64,000 nt of DNA from Holothuria scabra (taxonomy: Eukaryota; Echinodermata; Holothuroidea; Aspidochirotida; Holothuriidae). Shown here one piece after another: positions 34,001-45,300 of this stretch. Position 1 is the first letter of the stretch. Every line of letters begins with the position of its first letter. Location: positions 7,440,001 through 7,504,000 of the forward strand of contig CM074179.1 in assembly GCA_037179385.1 (NCBI GenBank), given 5' to 3'. The translations under genes were made by a program, and so were the position numbers. The notes under the pieces are model-generated. The model did no database searches. It was not told where the DNA came from and saw only the letters and a list, made by a program, of their open reading frames with translations.

Positions 34001-36727
34001 AAATGTTGAAGTTTATTCCGTCATTTTTAAATGGTACATTGTACAATAGTTTCTGATGTCATTGTTATGTTACTTGAAACTCAAAGTACAGTCTTTGTAT
34101 TTCTTTAAATTATTGAATGCTGATACAGTTTTTTCACAGTATGTGACAGTGATCTTACTATTATGGGGTGATGTGTTTAAAGCGGCTCATTTAGTTGGTT
34201 CATGGAATTCAACAAATTTTTCCAAACCTGTTAAGTTTTCTTCACATATCAATGACAAAAGGTCAAACTTATACAATCCCCACATCCTACATACTGTACA
34301 GATAACTGTTTTATGAGTGAGTACTTAACAGTTAAATTCTGTTTTCAAAAATTCGTGACCAGACACTTTTTCAAATTATGCATAAAACTGTTGCAAGTCA
34401 GGAAACCACAAAATTCAGAATTTTAACTTTTCCCGTGAGTATTGGACATGAAACTTGACTGGCTACTCTAACTATGAGCAATGTAATGCGGTAGTGACCA
34501 TTTTAAACTTTCATTAAGTTATCGATATCAACTCAATGAGCCCCTTTTATAAAAGCTGTCTAGTCTGCACAACATGCTATACAAGAAAACAAAGTTTTCA
34601 AGGTCATGCAGTAGAAACATTTTTAATTTCAAAGGGAAACAAAGCAGGTAATGTGAGTTGCAGTGAGATAGTTAGTTAGGTGAGATTTAATGACACACCA
34701 ACATGAATGTTATATATAGTGCTATATAAAATGAAAGGTGTTAGTCCTTCCTTTTAGTTGCCTTTTACAACAGGCAAGAAATACCCTGGGAATATTAACG
34801 TGGGCAATGTGAGTTGTACAACAACAAAGTAACAAATTATTGTGCAATACACTATTCTGATTTAGGTAAGTTTCAACATTAACTATAGAACAAGCTATGC
34901 CAGTGGGAGTTGAATGGATGAGATTCATTTTGCAACTTCTACAATGTATATTTTTACAACTCTATGATTGAGGTACACTTTGATGCACAGTACAGTAATT
35001 GCTCTTTGATGGTGAAGAAGAATCCAAAAATATGTATCTCCCTGCATGTAAATTTGGAGAGTATTTTGCAGGCTTGCACTTCAGAAACATGTCAATATCT
35101 TATGTATGATTGTATTTTATCTCCCTCTTTATCTGCAGTTTCCTAGATTTGCTGATCCTGATATTCTGAACATTGAAATGGTATCAGGGAGTGGCATGGC
35201 CACTGCCAGAGGTCAGGCAAAGCTTTATGGGATTCTAGCCAATGGTGGCAAGTTAGGCAGCAAAACACTTCTCTCAAAAAAAATTATTGATGAATATGTA
35301 AATGACAGAGAGCCCCGTCGTCCTGACTATGTGTTGTTTGGGTCTCCCACGAGATGGAAATATGCAATGGACATCATACCACAGGCAAATAATGTAAGTA
35401 TTGATTTAGTATTTTTTTTTTGTTTTGTTGTTAGTGAGAAAGATATGCCTGCAATGGAAACTTGGTTTTATTGACAAGGAGACAAGAAGGAATGTGCCTT
35501 TTGTACCAGAGGTTGTGAATGCATGTCTTATGCCCGAGGTTCAGTTCTTTGGCAAGGATTTTGAATTTGGGTGTTTTAGTACGTTATGTACTTAAAAGAT
35601 GCATGAAAATTACTTTTCACCATATCGTAGTACCTTTAGCACGCATATTTAGAGTGCTTCAGTTCTCACATTTTAGGGAATTACATTGTGACATTCCCAT
35701 GGTGCACAATATGGCTTTACAAAGCATAACATCTTATGTGTTTTAATTTTGGCAAGTTGGAGAGGGAGGATTCATGCTCTTATTGTTCTACGCTATTTGG
35801 ATCAATGACAATCAAGTGTTTGTTTTATTTATTGGAATGTACAGTACTGTCACATGACTAAATATATAATTTGTTCATCAAAGTGGAGGGATATTACTTG
35901 GATTTGTTCTAATTTTTGAGGAAATATTTTAAAGAGCTGAGTAGTTAATTCTTGTTAAAATGGCACATAGTAATGAATTTTAGCCATCAATGGATTGAAT
36001 TAGCAAATAGAATACGGTACAAGGAGGCAAATATTTGTTCTATCATGTTGTGTGAAATGGTAAAATCTATGGGAATTATTTGCTGAGATCAAATTGCACT
36101 GAGTAAAATTCAGCAGTTGGATTGGCATCAATCACATTACCCTACCCATGCCTATTTACCTAAATTACCTAAATTACTTGTTTGAGAGACAACATTGTAT
36201 CCAGTGTGATTGTGCTGTCACAGTCAGTCACATTCTCGTAGACTGCTAAGCATACTCCCATATTCTTCAAGAGTACAGTAAATACACTTTTTCAAATCTG
36301 AAAACATTATTCGAGCAAGTAGATCTTTCTCTTATTTTGGGCTTTTTCAAGCAGATTAACCTTGAAAGAAATTCTGACATAGCTCCACTGTTTGCTCTCG
36401 TCCAAAAATTTTGTATTATTTTACCCAATCTTTATGTTTTTAAAGTTTGTTTTTAACCCACCATGATTGCATTTATTGTTCTCCTGGAAGACTTTATTCA
36501 ACACACCAACGAATGATATGTATCATGTTCTTTTTTAGTCAGGAAATATTTTTGGTGCATCTGGCTACGGCGGACAAGTTGGATATGCTGACCCAAACCA
36601 TAAGCTTGGCTACGGGTTTCTCAGTCGTTACAATTCACCTATGGGATTTCAGATATATGATCCAAGATTTCAGCGTCTCCAAGAAAGTGTTGTCAAAGCA
36701 GTTAAAAAGAAAAAGGACACCAAATAG
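21909..36727 (+). CDS. Beta-lactamase-like serine hydrolase, copy 2 (7 exons, 437 aa)
   Basis: Join of 21909-22057, 23034-23197, 24753-24889, 27168-27393, 31129-31322, 35139-35393 and 36539-36727. All introns are GT-AG and all exon lengths and phases equal those of copy 1, so this is a tandem paralogue. In exon 2, 42 of 54 residues match copy 1 by eye. The N-terminus is a hydrophobic anchor (residues about 5-22). The nucleophile motif is SSTK (101-104), the Tyr motif RGYHG (Y190), and the third-motif region GASGYGG. It ends with a Lys-rich tail and TAG. Role by family: membrane-associated serine hydrolase of unknown substrate. Its introns are much longer than those of copy 1 and carry different insertions. 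A candidate poly(A) signal AATAAA lies at 38590, which would imply a 1.9-kb 3' UTR. Confidence 0.9.
22160..22325. repeat. Dispersed 'GTGTGCTA..TCACAC' repeat, second locus
   Basis: Lies in intron 1 of copy 2. It shares CAGGTGTGCTA, AATCACAC(T/C)CCTCA and the AATCACACCAG phrase with 20309-20720. Confidence 0.5.
23034..23197 (+). CDS. Copy 2 exon 2: catalytic S-x-x-K exon
   Basis: Residues 50-104 plus one base: [19 protein letters not shown] through MYSSTK. SSTK carries the candidate nucleophile serine and lysine. The acceptor is CGTTTTTCAG and the donor GTATGC. Confidence 0.92.
24753..24889 (+). CDS. Copy 2 exon 3
   Basis: Residues 105-150, [18 protein letters not shown] through [10 protein letters not shown]. 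The acceptor is ATATTCATTAG and the donor GTATGT. It ends in phase 0. Confidence 0.92.
26240..26400 (+). mobile_element. SINE body, headless copy
   Basis: Shares GGGAAAACAAGCCA(T/G)TGAG, CACAACTGGAAAAAA, GGGC(C/T)(A/G)TAAAACTCCATC and the terminal CTAACTAAA with the fuller copy at 26755-27005, 500 bp away in the same intron. Confidence 0.7.
26755..27005 (+). mobile_element. tRNA-derived SINE with Gly(CCC)-like head
   Basis: The head at about 26770-26845 has a box-A-like TGGTCTAGCAGTAGAG, an anticodon arm TCCGC-CTCCCAC-GCGGA (loop anticodon CCC), and a box-B-like GGTTCAATTCC. The body follows with CCTACTGCCATTGTG, GTAGGGAAAACAAGCCAGTG and ends TCCATCTAACTAAA. The tRNA-unrelated body shared with other copies marks it as a SINE and not a tRNA gene. 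Confidence 0.8.
27168..27393 (+). CDS. Copy 2 exon 4: Tyr motif exon
   Basis: Residues 151-225 plus one base, [19 protein letters not shown] through NKPF. It contains W-x-PGT and RGYHG. The acceptor is TATTTCATAG and the donor GTATGT. A hAT MITE begins 35 bp downstream of the exon. Confidence 0.92.
27428..27815. mobile_element. hAT MITE (388 bp) in intron 4 of copy 2
   Basis: Begins CAGTGGTTCTCAAA and ends TTTGAGAACCACTG. It is flanked by the perfect 8-bp duplication GTTTAAGG at 27420-27427 and 27816-27823. The ends and 8-bp duplication are those of hAT elements. The interior is G-rich with no coding capacity. Confidence 0.92.
27852..28130. repeat. 85-86-bp minisatellite, about 3.3 copies
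   Basis: CCAGTGTAGCTGCTTTCCAT recurs at about 27852, 27938 and 28023, with a diverged start at 28108. Units carry CCATGTAATAGCCTTTTATT and GGTTGGGT. The first three are nearly identical. Confidence 0.85.
28790..29345. repeat. 62-bp minisatellite
   Basis: ATAAATGAACCTTCATTG recurs at 28851, 28913, 28975, 29037, 29099 and 29161, exactly 62 bp apart. Each unit is built from shorter GTGAACCTTCAATCCA-like words, and the ends decay into looser copies of that word. Confidence 0.88.
30650..30720. repeat. CATGATACATA microsatellite-like run
   Basis: Repeated CATGATACATA words, imperfect, within intron 4 of copy 2. Confidence 0.6.
31129..31322 (+). CDS. Copy 2 exon 5
   Basis: Residues 226-290, [19 protein letters not shown] through FGDIIE. 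The acceptor is CCTTACACAG and the donor GTATGT. The split codon is GAA here but GGT in copy 1. Confidence 0.9.
31643..31888. mobile_element. Foldback/MITE with long inverted arms
   Basis: Left arm GCGGCTCGGTTACTTG..TTTGGTCTACCCCCGGAAAA pairs with the right arm TTTTCCGGGGGTAGACCAAA..GGTAACCGAGCTGC. Pairing covers roughly 110 bp per arm, with the centre near 31765. There is no coding capacity and the target duplication is not resolved. Confidence 0.75.
32200..32469. mobile_element. MITE with GCCYGGTACACAC ends
   Basis: Begins GCCTGGTACACAC and ends GTGTGTACCGGGC (one mismatch). It is flanked by TTTA on both sides (32196-32199 and 32470-32473), a plausible short target duplication. The 270-bp interior is non-coding. 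Confidence 0.7.
33930..34990 (+). repeat. Dispersed ~1-kb repeat, copy in gene 2 intron 5
   Basis: Shares ordered blocks with 43450-43960: AACAGTCCAACTCC, ATATAAAATG(T/C)TGAA, AATGGTACATTGT(A/G)CAATA, GATGTCATTGTT, AAAGGGAAACAAA(G/A)CAGGT, GAGTTGTACAAC. The latter part (TTAATGA..CCAACATG, CTTCC..TAGTTGCCT) also recurs at 56150-56360. The class is not identified. Confidence 0.6.
35139..35393 (+). CDS. Copy 2 exon 6
   Basis: Residues 291-375, [19 protein letters not shown] through DIIPQANN. It contains [19 protein letters not shown]. The acceptor TTTATCTGCAG is strong and the donor is GTAAGT. Confidence 0.92.
35394..36538. other. Intron 6 of copy 2
   Basis: AT-rich intronic sequence; nothing recognised. 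Confidence 0.4.
36539..36727 (+). CDS. Copy 2 exon 7: C-terminus and stop
   Basis: Residues 376-437 and TAG. It contains [20 protein letters not shown] and ends KKKKDTK. The acceptor is TTCTTTTTTAG. Confidence 0.92.
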   Translation, partial: SGNIFGASGYGGQVGYADPNHKLGYGFLSRYNSPMGFQIYDPRFQRLQESVVKAVKKKKDTK

Positions 36728-37896
36728 AAAATGAAAGGAGTATATGTATCTATAATGAAAGACCAGCAAAGTTAACATAGTCTCTCCCAATGTGGATTGA
36801 ATTTAGTTTTTAGATCGGAACACCAATGAGGACATGGATTTTCAGGATGTGGGGGATTCTTTTATGGGTAAGCCAGGGAATGGGAACCATTGAACAACTT
36901 ATTTTTTTACCCCCCTTTATGAGCCATGCAAGGCTATCAACCCAGCAATTTTTTATACCAAAATCATTGATTGCAAGCAAAATTAGGGTGTATCAAGAGT
37001 TATATTTTACTTCTACTAAAAATGCTTAGACTATTTTGAGGTCACTGATGTTCATTGGAGGTAAAACTATTATTTGATTATTGTTTGTTTTTCCATGAGA
37101 TTCTGAAAGATGTAGCTTAGGAGAACATCAAGTGCTAGAAATTTTTTAAGTCCATTTACAATCATCTCTTGAGGATCATTTCAGGTGAAACATTGAAAAA
37201 TTGTTAACCAAAGTCAGAGATTAGCATTAACAAACATATTTAAGTTGTGTCCAGAGTTACAGAGGAACAGTTGGGGTCATCTTGTCCAGACTTACAGAAA
37301 GTCTAATTTGATACATTCATTTTAGGTAGGGTTTTATTTGTTTTTGCTTTGGGTTTAGGGCAATACATATAACAAACATATAACATTTCAGAAACAGTAT
37401 TGGCCTGGATTGATCTTTAACAGATGTAAACGTCTATTCCATTGTGCCTTATCTTTAAGTCACAGCCTAGCAAGCAATTTTTAAAACTGTATAATTTTAA
37501 TGACTACAAAATTCTCATGATTGCCTGCAATAGTGTGTCAACTGCGGTCGTCTTTATTATAACAGCGAACATCGTTTACCAGCTACTATTAAGAATTTAG
37601 AACAGTTTTAAAATTTGGAATCTCCCTACCTTCACTCCCCCCCAACCACCCCCCCCCCCCCCCCCACCCTCCTCTTAATGGCAAGTTGAAAAATGAAAAT
37701 TCATAAAACTCATGTTCCCTTTATATCACTTTTTTCACAAAATTTTGTGCTTATTCCTCTAAAGTATTAATTATTTAGTGTCATTATGTCTACTGAAATC
37801 CTGTACGGCCTTAATTCATCAGTACTAATTAGCAGTTTTTGTGTTATGCATATATTGTATATTTAGTATTTGTAAGTCTTTGGTATAATTTAAAAA
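36728..37896. other. Downstream of copy 2
   Basis: Likely 3' UTR or flank of copy 2. A run of more than 20 C occurs near 37645-37670. No coding feature is supported. Confidence 0.4.
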
Positions 37897-37899
37897 TTG

Positions 37900-38109
37900 A
37901 TGATGTCCAAATCTTGCCACTTGTTGTGGGTTGTACCATTTTCATTGTTAATATTAATGTCCATGACTCTTGGGGTCATGATTTACATGACCAATCCCTT
38001 TATGATAGGAAAAGAGGCCACCATGAGTTCGTACCAGAAGAGTATTGCAAGTTTGCCTGAAATTAGAAGATGGTCAGAAAGACAGTACAGATTTGCCACA
38101 GACTGGTAG
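37900..38109 (+). CDS. Possible small single-pass membrane ORF (uncertain)
   Basis: An open frame of about 69 residues from tandem ATGs at 37900/37903. It starts with Met-Ser-Lys-Ser, then about 20 hydrophobic residues (LLWVVPFSLLILMSMTLGV), then a polar C-terminal half rich in Arg/Ser and ending in Trp. It lies on the plus strand between the end of copy 2 and a poly(A) signal at 38590, so it could sit in the 3' UTR of copy 2. No family is recognised. An open frame of this size can occur by chance. Confidence 0.2.
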   Translation: MMSKSCHLLWVVPFSLLILMSMTLGVMIYMTNPFMIGKEATMSSYQKSIASLPEIRRWSERQYRFATDW

Positions 38110-38589
38110 AAAATTAGTAGTGGTTATGTGAAATGAACCCTCATGGAGACATCAGATGTGATAAACAAGTTCATGTATAGCTGAAAGTGAGTCTGGTTAA
38201 ATTTTGGAACTTTATTATGATCTTGAAAATCATGGTTTATGGAATGTTTGGCATTTTGTCTGGAAAAACTGTCATAAAGTCATGAAATTTAAGACCTCAT
38301 ACAATTTCAGTGCATGTGACTATGTTTAGATGTGTCGGTCCTGGGGAAATGCTTAAAGGAAGGGATATCTTCTACAAAATTCTTTTTTTTTTTGGTATTG
38401 AATCTTTCTTTCCATTTTAGCATTCAAAATGCTTGGAAAATGTCTCAAATATTCAGTATTTTTGAAGTGAGGGAATATTGGGTAAATTTCTATCATTAAA
38501 TGGAAGATGGCAAAATCTTAAGCAGTGTTTAGTTGATGAATTGAGAAATGCTTGTACACCCTTGAGCATATATGCAAATGTGTAGACCA

Positions 38590-38595
38590 AATAAA
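38590..38595 (+). terminator. Candidate poly(A) signal
   Basis: AATAAA in the context CCAAATAAAGATTC, 1863 bp after the copy 2 stop codon. Another AATAAA follows near 38934. Either could end the copy 2 transcript. Confidence 0.35.
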
Positions 38596-38599
38596 GATT

Positions 38600-41500
38600 C
38601 ATCATGACATTTTGTGGTCAGACTGTTTTCTTTCAAATGACTGCATTGTGTCAGTTATTTAAATTCTTTATTAAAACATGTCAGGGAACAACTGTTTAGG
38701 TTTTTTATAACATATTAATGGGAAAGTTTTTCAAATTATCACTTCATTGATGTCATTGGTGTCTTTACTGCTTCATCTATTCTGGAAGGCATCATCTCTT
38801 CAAAGGAGGTATATGAAAGGAGGGCACATGCTGTCATTTCTAAAGTTGAACCTTACACAAATTAGCTTAGAAATCCTCAAAATTGTCATTTTTGATTTCA
38901 TGTGACAGATTTAATCAACAGATTATCATGCTGAATAAATCAGTTCAGGGCACTCTCCATTTTCTTCAACAAAGTCCTGAAGTTATGTAAACCTCTTATC
39001 CAAAGTCCTCCCAACCCTCAGGCAAAGGACCATCCAACAAACCCAAACTATAGACTGCTTACCAAAGAAGCTGTACTTCCACTGAAGGACAACACTTGAC
39101 CAATGTCACAGCCCTCAGACCATTTACATCATTGGTCTGACATGTATGGCTCCATTCTCAGACTGGATGAAAAGGGCAGATACTACACATGATGTTATTC
39201 AAATGGCCAAGAAGCAATACTCTTTTTAACCTCAGGGTGTGGAAATTCATCCTTCTATGGTAATGAAAGCAGTTACATACATTCATCCACAATATGCAAA
39301 GTGATATGAGCTAAAAAGGCAAATTGTGAGCACTCTTTAGCTTTAGATAAAGTAGTTTGAATGTTTATATAAAAAGGCCCTCATTGACACATGTTAACAT
39401 GCTGTTAGAATGTCCATTCCTGGAACACTGCACCCTACCGAAGACCAGGTCACTTCCCACAAGATAGGGTATAAACTTGCCGAGCTGAAGAAATGGTTGA
39501 CAGCCAATCATAACAGACAATAGAGTATGCTGACTAATGAATATGCATGCAACTTTATGATGTAATCAACTTTTTTGGTACAAAGGTATCGTGGTTGTAA
39601 GTGTAACTCAAACTTCGAGGTATTCCAACTTTAAAGGGTAATCGGGGTTTGGCAGCAGGTATCATCCTTTTGTGCTGCCACTTCATGTTGTTTTTTTTCA
39701 ACTAATTATTTGCCAGAACAAACAGACATTGAAAAGGTCTTTCCAGTGAGAAAGAAACTTTGTTGATTCTGTACTAATTGCTGTTGAGTGCAGATCATGT
39801 CACAAAATTCCACACTGATGCAACACCACACAGCATCAACCATACGGTGGCCAATCACAACATCAGACTTTGATTACGGATCACTTTTCTTTTTGTTCGT
39901 TTAACTCTATATAAAATTGTGGCGCAGAATTGAAGCCATGGAAACTTGTTAAAACATACTCTGATTGCTCCTTTAACTGGAAAATGAGAGAAAAAGTGAA
40001 CACAAGAAACGTCTTTCAATTAATAATGTAACAAAGATAAATAAGAATTAATTTTGTGATAAACAAAAGAGAAAAAGAAAACAAGCTGTTGGATTTCACA
40101 GGAGCAATTTTTCCCCATTGCTTGGTGGTCCTGCAGTGGTGATGAAATCACAGTCTTAAATTGGTTACCCCAAATATATTCCTTTAAGAAAATTGACAAA
40201 AGTGAGGTTTCAATGGTTACCATGGTGAAAATGGGTTCAGATGCTTTAGATCCAACAGCTTGGAAAAATATTAAAAAATGACCTATAAAATATGATCATA
40301 TACAAAACAGTACAAAAAGGCATAACTGCAATCTTGGACAAAACTGTTGGAACACCTCACGTCATTGTGTTGTTTATGGTGCCGAGTACTATTTCCACAA
40401 CCTCTGTCCCCCTTTGAAAAATTATGTCCTACAGAGAATAGCGGTTATCGAAACCCCCGTCCCCCAGTACAATATTGGGTCCCAAGGAAAATGGTGCGTC
40501 CCAAATTGGCTTTATTAACTCCAACATTGCACGGGGGAGTGGGGGTGTTCCAACTAGTTTTGTCCAAGAGTGTGGTTTATCAGCAAAATGCCACAGAGGT
40601 GGAGGACGGATTGGAGTAACCTATAGCATTGGGATTGTGATATCTTTTCTGCATTATAGCCAGTGTCACAAGCAACTGGTGCTCAGAGAATATTACTGTA
40701 TATTACATCTGATTCAATTTAAAAGCCCTGACAAAGGCAAGGAAAAGCCCAAATGACAGGGAATGTAAAATTTGTCAAAACTTTTTCTAATTTTTAACAA
40801 ATATTGCTAAGCATGGAATATTTTTTGTGACACATTACACTTCTGGTAATTACTGTTAAATAGTAACATCTACAGAACAGTACTTGAAAGTGTAAACCAT
40901 CTGTAACAAAACTAACAGAATAATTGTACATGAACTTTAAGTCAGCTTGTTGGATTGAAACTGAATTCACCTGATTTGAGTAGCTACATAGAACTAGCAT
41001 CTTTTGACTCAGAAACTTATTTCAATTAAATCACTGAACTGACTACAATGACTACATGAATCTGAAAAAACAATTTATATACTTTAAACCTAATGGAATC
41101 AGGGGCTAAGCAGCCAGCTTACCAGCTATCCTTTACATGGCCTTTTTTCCAAAATGACAGCAAAACACCCCAACCCCCCCCCTCCCTAAAATGATAGCTG
41201 TTTGAATCAGTAGACAACCCTTCTCTCTACAAACTGTTATGAACTTGTATTACATGATGATACCACAACATCTGGCATTTTCTCAAATCCTGGACAAGTA
41301 TGTTTCTTTTTATGTTTTCACATATACATACATATATATGAAGAATAAATCAAACTGAAAACCTGCCTTGCCAAAAAATTGAACGTCTCCACTGGCACTC
41401 AAACCCAGACCTTCTGCTCTATGTGCTCTTGTATATATATATATAATACATTACTACAACACTTTTCACCTACACATTCTAACTTCAATCTACACATTCT

Positions 41501-42195
41501 AACTTCAATCTACACATTCTAACTTCAATCTACCAACTTCCACTTATATATAATATATGTATATGTATTTTTTGCTTAGAAAAAAAATACTTTGAACAAG
41601 TTATCTCAGCAAAAACCTGCACATCTTTTTGTTTTAAGAAAAAAAAAAAGTGCTAGAATTTTAGTACCAGCAAAATAAATAAGGATTGGTATAAAACACT
41701 GAATACTTGAGCTGATGAACTCAATTTTGACTGGGTGCAAAACAGCTTTACAAGATACCTGGAATGTATAAAAAGAAGTACTTTCCAAACATCTATACCG
41801 GTGATTTAACTTAATTCCAGTAAAGCCCCCACAACTTCAACTCCACCTGTTTCCTTACACCAGAAGGTCAATGTTATTAAACTCCCTCACCATTTCCGAC
41901 TTCACAAACATGCAAAGATCTCATGGATGTTTAGATCACCTTGCTCTTGGTGATTTCCAAGTTTTACAGATTCTTCACCTCTGGTAACATACTGCCTCGA
42001 GCCTTTCTCATTCCAAGAAACAAAATGGTCCATTTTGCTGCAATGGCTTTGCAAAAATTTAAATCTGTGGTCCTCTGCAAACATAAAGTGGGTACTGCTA
42101 TGACAAAGGGACCTTTGCAAAGCATACTGTCTAGATGGCTCCACCACTAAAGCACATTGCATTTTCTTCAGTTTTCACCCTTCTTTTGGCAAAGT
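38600..42195. other. Convergent intergenic region
   Basis: Between the stop of copy 2 (plus) and the stop of WDR76 (minus). A 20-bp word (CTACACATTCTAACTTCAAT) is tandemly repeated three times at about 41471-41530. C-rich runs occur near 41165. A minus-strand AATAAA (TTTATT at 40511-40516) could serve WDR76 but is 1.7 kb past its stop. No gene is supported. Confidence 0.4.
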
Positions 42196-42345
42196 TCATT
42201 TGAAGACATGTAGTCTCCCACTAGAATTTGCACCAGCGATGATGTCCCTTGTTGGGTGAAATTCATTGAGACTGCAGACCGATCCTAGCCACTCCTCTGA
42301 AATGTATTCATGGACAATTTGCAGCTTATCATTGAATAATTCAAT
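42196..42345 (-). CDS. WDR76: WDR76 last coding exon
   Basis: Encodes IELFNDKLQIVHEY to RLHVFK and TGA (49 residues), the C-terminal strand closing the propeller, with HPTRDIIAGANSSG typical of the family. The acceptor is TGTGTTTACAG; phase 0. Confidence 0.92.
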   Translation of the reverse strand: MELFNDKLQIVHEYISEEWLGSVCSLNEFHPTRDIIAGANSSGRLHVFK

Positions 42346-45300
42346 CTGTAAACACAAGAGATTATAGAAAATACATATACCTTTGTAAAAGTTCAGGACA
42401 AAATTAATTTTTTTTTAGTTTTTTTTTTTTTTCCACATGGGGATAGCATGAGCTTCTCAGTAACATGGGCATCAATATTTAAGGGCATCACCTCTGGCAA
42501 CATTTTGGAAATAAGCCCAATGCCTTTAGATTTTTTCACAGCAAATTTAAGATGGACCCCATGTCAAGTTAAGATTGATGCTACCACTGATCAAAGTTTA
42601 TATGCTTCCTCTGTGGATAAAAATGTTAAGCGCTTGACACAAAGAATAAATCAAGAAATTGAACTCTTTTTGAAATAACAGAAGTAAGAGATTTTTTGAA
42701 TGGAGGTGTATGTCATGCTTTTCTCCCCCTTCTCTAATAAAAACTTAAAACAAAAAACCAAGGGATACAAAGTAAAACAATACAACAAAGTTTTACATGC
42801 TCTTAGAAAAGAAAACAATATGAAAGCTGTTGCAAAATGTTTATTAATGACTGCATTCAACAACCAATAAAGGTTGTATTCAAAGCATAAAAAGTGTTGT
42901 CTTGTCAAGGGTCACTCCACCCAGCTCTTCCCTAGAACCAATGCAATTTAGTCTAGGGAGTATAAGACTTACCCTTCTAGGTCGTGCCATGCTCCCTACC
43001 ACAAAAATTTCTTCACATCTTGGGTGCCAAGTTGCTCTAAATTTTGTCAGCCATCTGCCTGTGTGGTTGTTGTGGCTCTTACTAGCAAAAACTGTTGCAC
43101 CCTTAATAATATCACCACTCTCTTCTAAATGGCATATTCTGTGTAATAACATGAAAAAGATGTTTTTTCAAGGGATTCATCTTCAAAGTTTCTAATATCA
43201 TTTACCTTCATGAAAGTATTAACTTAAACCATCATAGGTTCTCATATGCAAAATGCCAACGTTTGTGCCGAAGGATCACCACACTTTATCATTTAATTTT
43301 GTTTTAGGTTTTTTAGATAAGAGGTTCAAATCTAAACTTGTCATCTGCATAGATGAAGTACCAACATTTGTGACAAACAGATGTTCCTCTCAGTAAAGTG
43401 TAAGTCTAGTCAAAAACTACAAACATATATTTTAAACGGTATGAAAAATAAACTAACAGTCCAACTCCCATTTTTATAGGACATTCTTGAGCCAAGATAT
43501 AAAATGCTGAAATTCATACACTCAAATTAAAATGGTACATTGTGCAATAATTTGTGATGTCATTGTTGTACTACTCAAATTACAATCTTTGTATTTCATT
43601 GTTTTTCTGAGTTACTGCACCTCCTAACAAGGTGGGATAGCACTTTCACTCTAATGGGGCAATGTAATTGATTAAGTCCACTCTGTTCAAAATGCTGTGC
43701 AAGCAAAGAGAGAGTGTTCAAGATCATAAACACATTTTAAATTTTAAAGGGAAACAAAACAGGTTGTGTGAGTTGTACAACAAGAAAGTCACAAATTATT
43801 GGGCAATGGACTTATTTGTTTTAAGTGAATTTCAACATTTTATATTTTTGGCTTACAAATGTCACATGAAGATGCGAGTTGGACTGCTAAAGTTAATTTC
43901 TCATGCTGCTTAACATATATATTTGAAATTTTTGACTTGAGGTACACTTTTTCAAGTCTAATTTCCATAAAAATTGATAACTCACCTCAACCTGTCATCT
44001 GCACAGGTTGAAAGTATTTTTGTTCCTGTTATTGGTGAAAAGTATGCCGAGTTCAAGCCTTTGCCATGTGTAAGGCGGCATATGCTTTTACTAGAACCTG
44101 AAGAATTTAGCTTCCTGATATCCCATAATGCCATTGTGCTGTGGAAGGAAAGGAAGAAAAAGAACTTCAAAGGAAGTTTAAAAGTGAAAGTTTTGTTCTG
44201 AAAGAGGGACAGAATCTGTGAAATATCACATACTATAGGTGAAATATCACATACTATAGGTGAAATATCACATACTATATAGGTATCAACAAAGTAAGTT
44301 ACTATATACATTAAAGTCACACTCTTGTGAATTAATTCCTGAAGTGGTTCAGTAACATCTGACTCCTGAATAAAGCCACACAATAGTTTGTCAAGCTGAG
44401 TAAACTGCAAACTACACTTGCCTCAGTTGGTGGAGCAGCATTGTTTTAGGGTTTTAAGTAACTAGGTTAGGAGAATTACCTAGTTTGGTAATTCATGGGC
44501 TCATGTAATTTTGGGGCACACTTTTTGATGCACATACCAAGCTCAGCACAAAGTGTGTTCAAGCTCAGCACATTCCCTTGTTCTTAGGCAGGCGTACAAC
44601 ACTTACCATAAATCTGAATAGCCAAGCCAAACAAAAATAGGGACTCCAATCTATTTCACAGCAACGCATATTTTCACACCAAAAAGGCAATCAAGACAAA
44701 GTCCACTGCAAGGAACCACACTTATGATTCCTTTTTATGTTACTGTTGGATTATGAATAAATGATTTCACCAAATATTCATGTAAACCCTAATTTTGGAG
44801 CATGTATTGTCAATGAGAAGTTGGTTTGGACTTCATACTAAAACACAAAGAGATGGAAGCAGCTGTACAAAAATTACAAATCCCTACTAATTATGCAGAT
44901 TGTAAACAAATGATCACATGCCTATAGAAGTTATTTAAGAAGTTCATCAAGACTTTTGGCCACCATCACATGAAATAGCCTTTGTCAAATCACCTTCCAC
45001 TAAATAGACTCAAGGCATGAACTGACCTCTAGACTGACCTCTAGGCATGTCCGAAGTTGATTTCATACCTACAATCACTCCAATGCTTGTTGAATTTTAC
45101 CATATTTTATTGATTTTGCAAAAGTCATACCCTAGCTGTCTCACTGGTCTCTCAACTCATCCAGACTAGGTTAGGTTTAAGTTTAGGGGATAGGGTTAAG
45201 TTTAGGGAATAGGGTTAGGGGACACAACCACCTGTAAACCTAGGGGACCCATGTTAGATGAGTTGTAACGATTCAGTTTCTAACAAACTGGCAGAAGTTG

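Noticed and set aside
45170..45235. Interstitial telomere-like TTAGGG repeats
   Set aside because: Only a few irregular TAGGGTTA words without a regular 6-bp period; a similar loose cluster occurs at 60255-60330.
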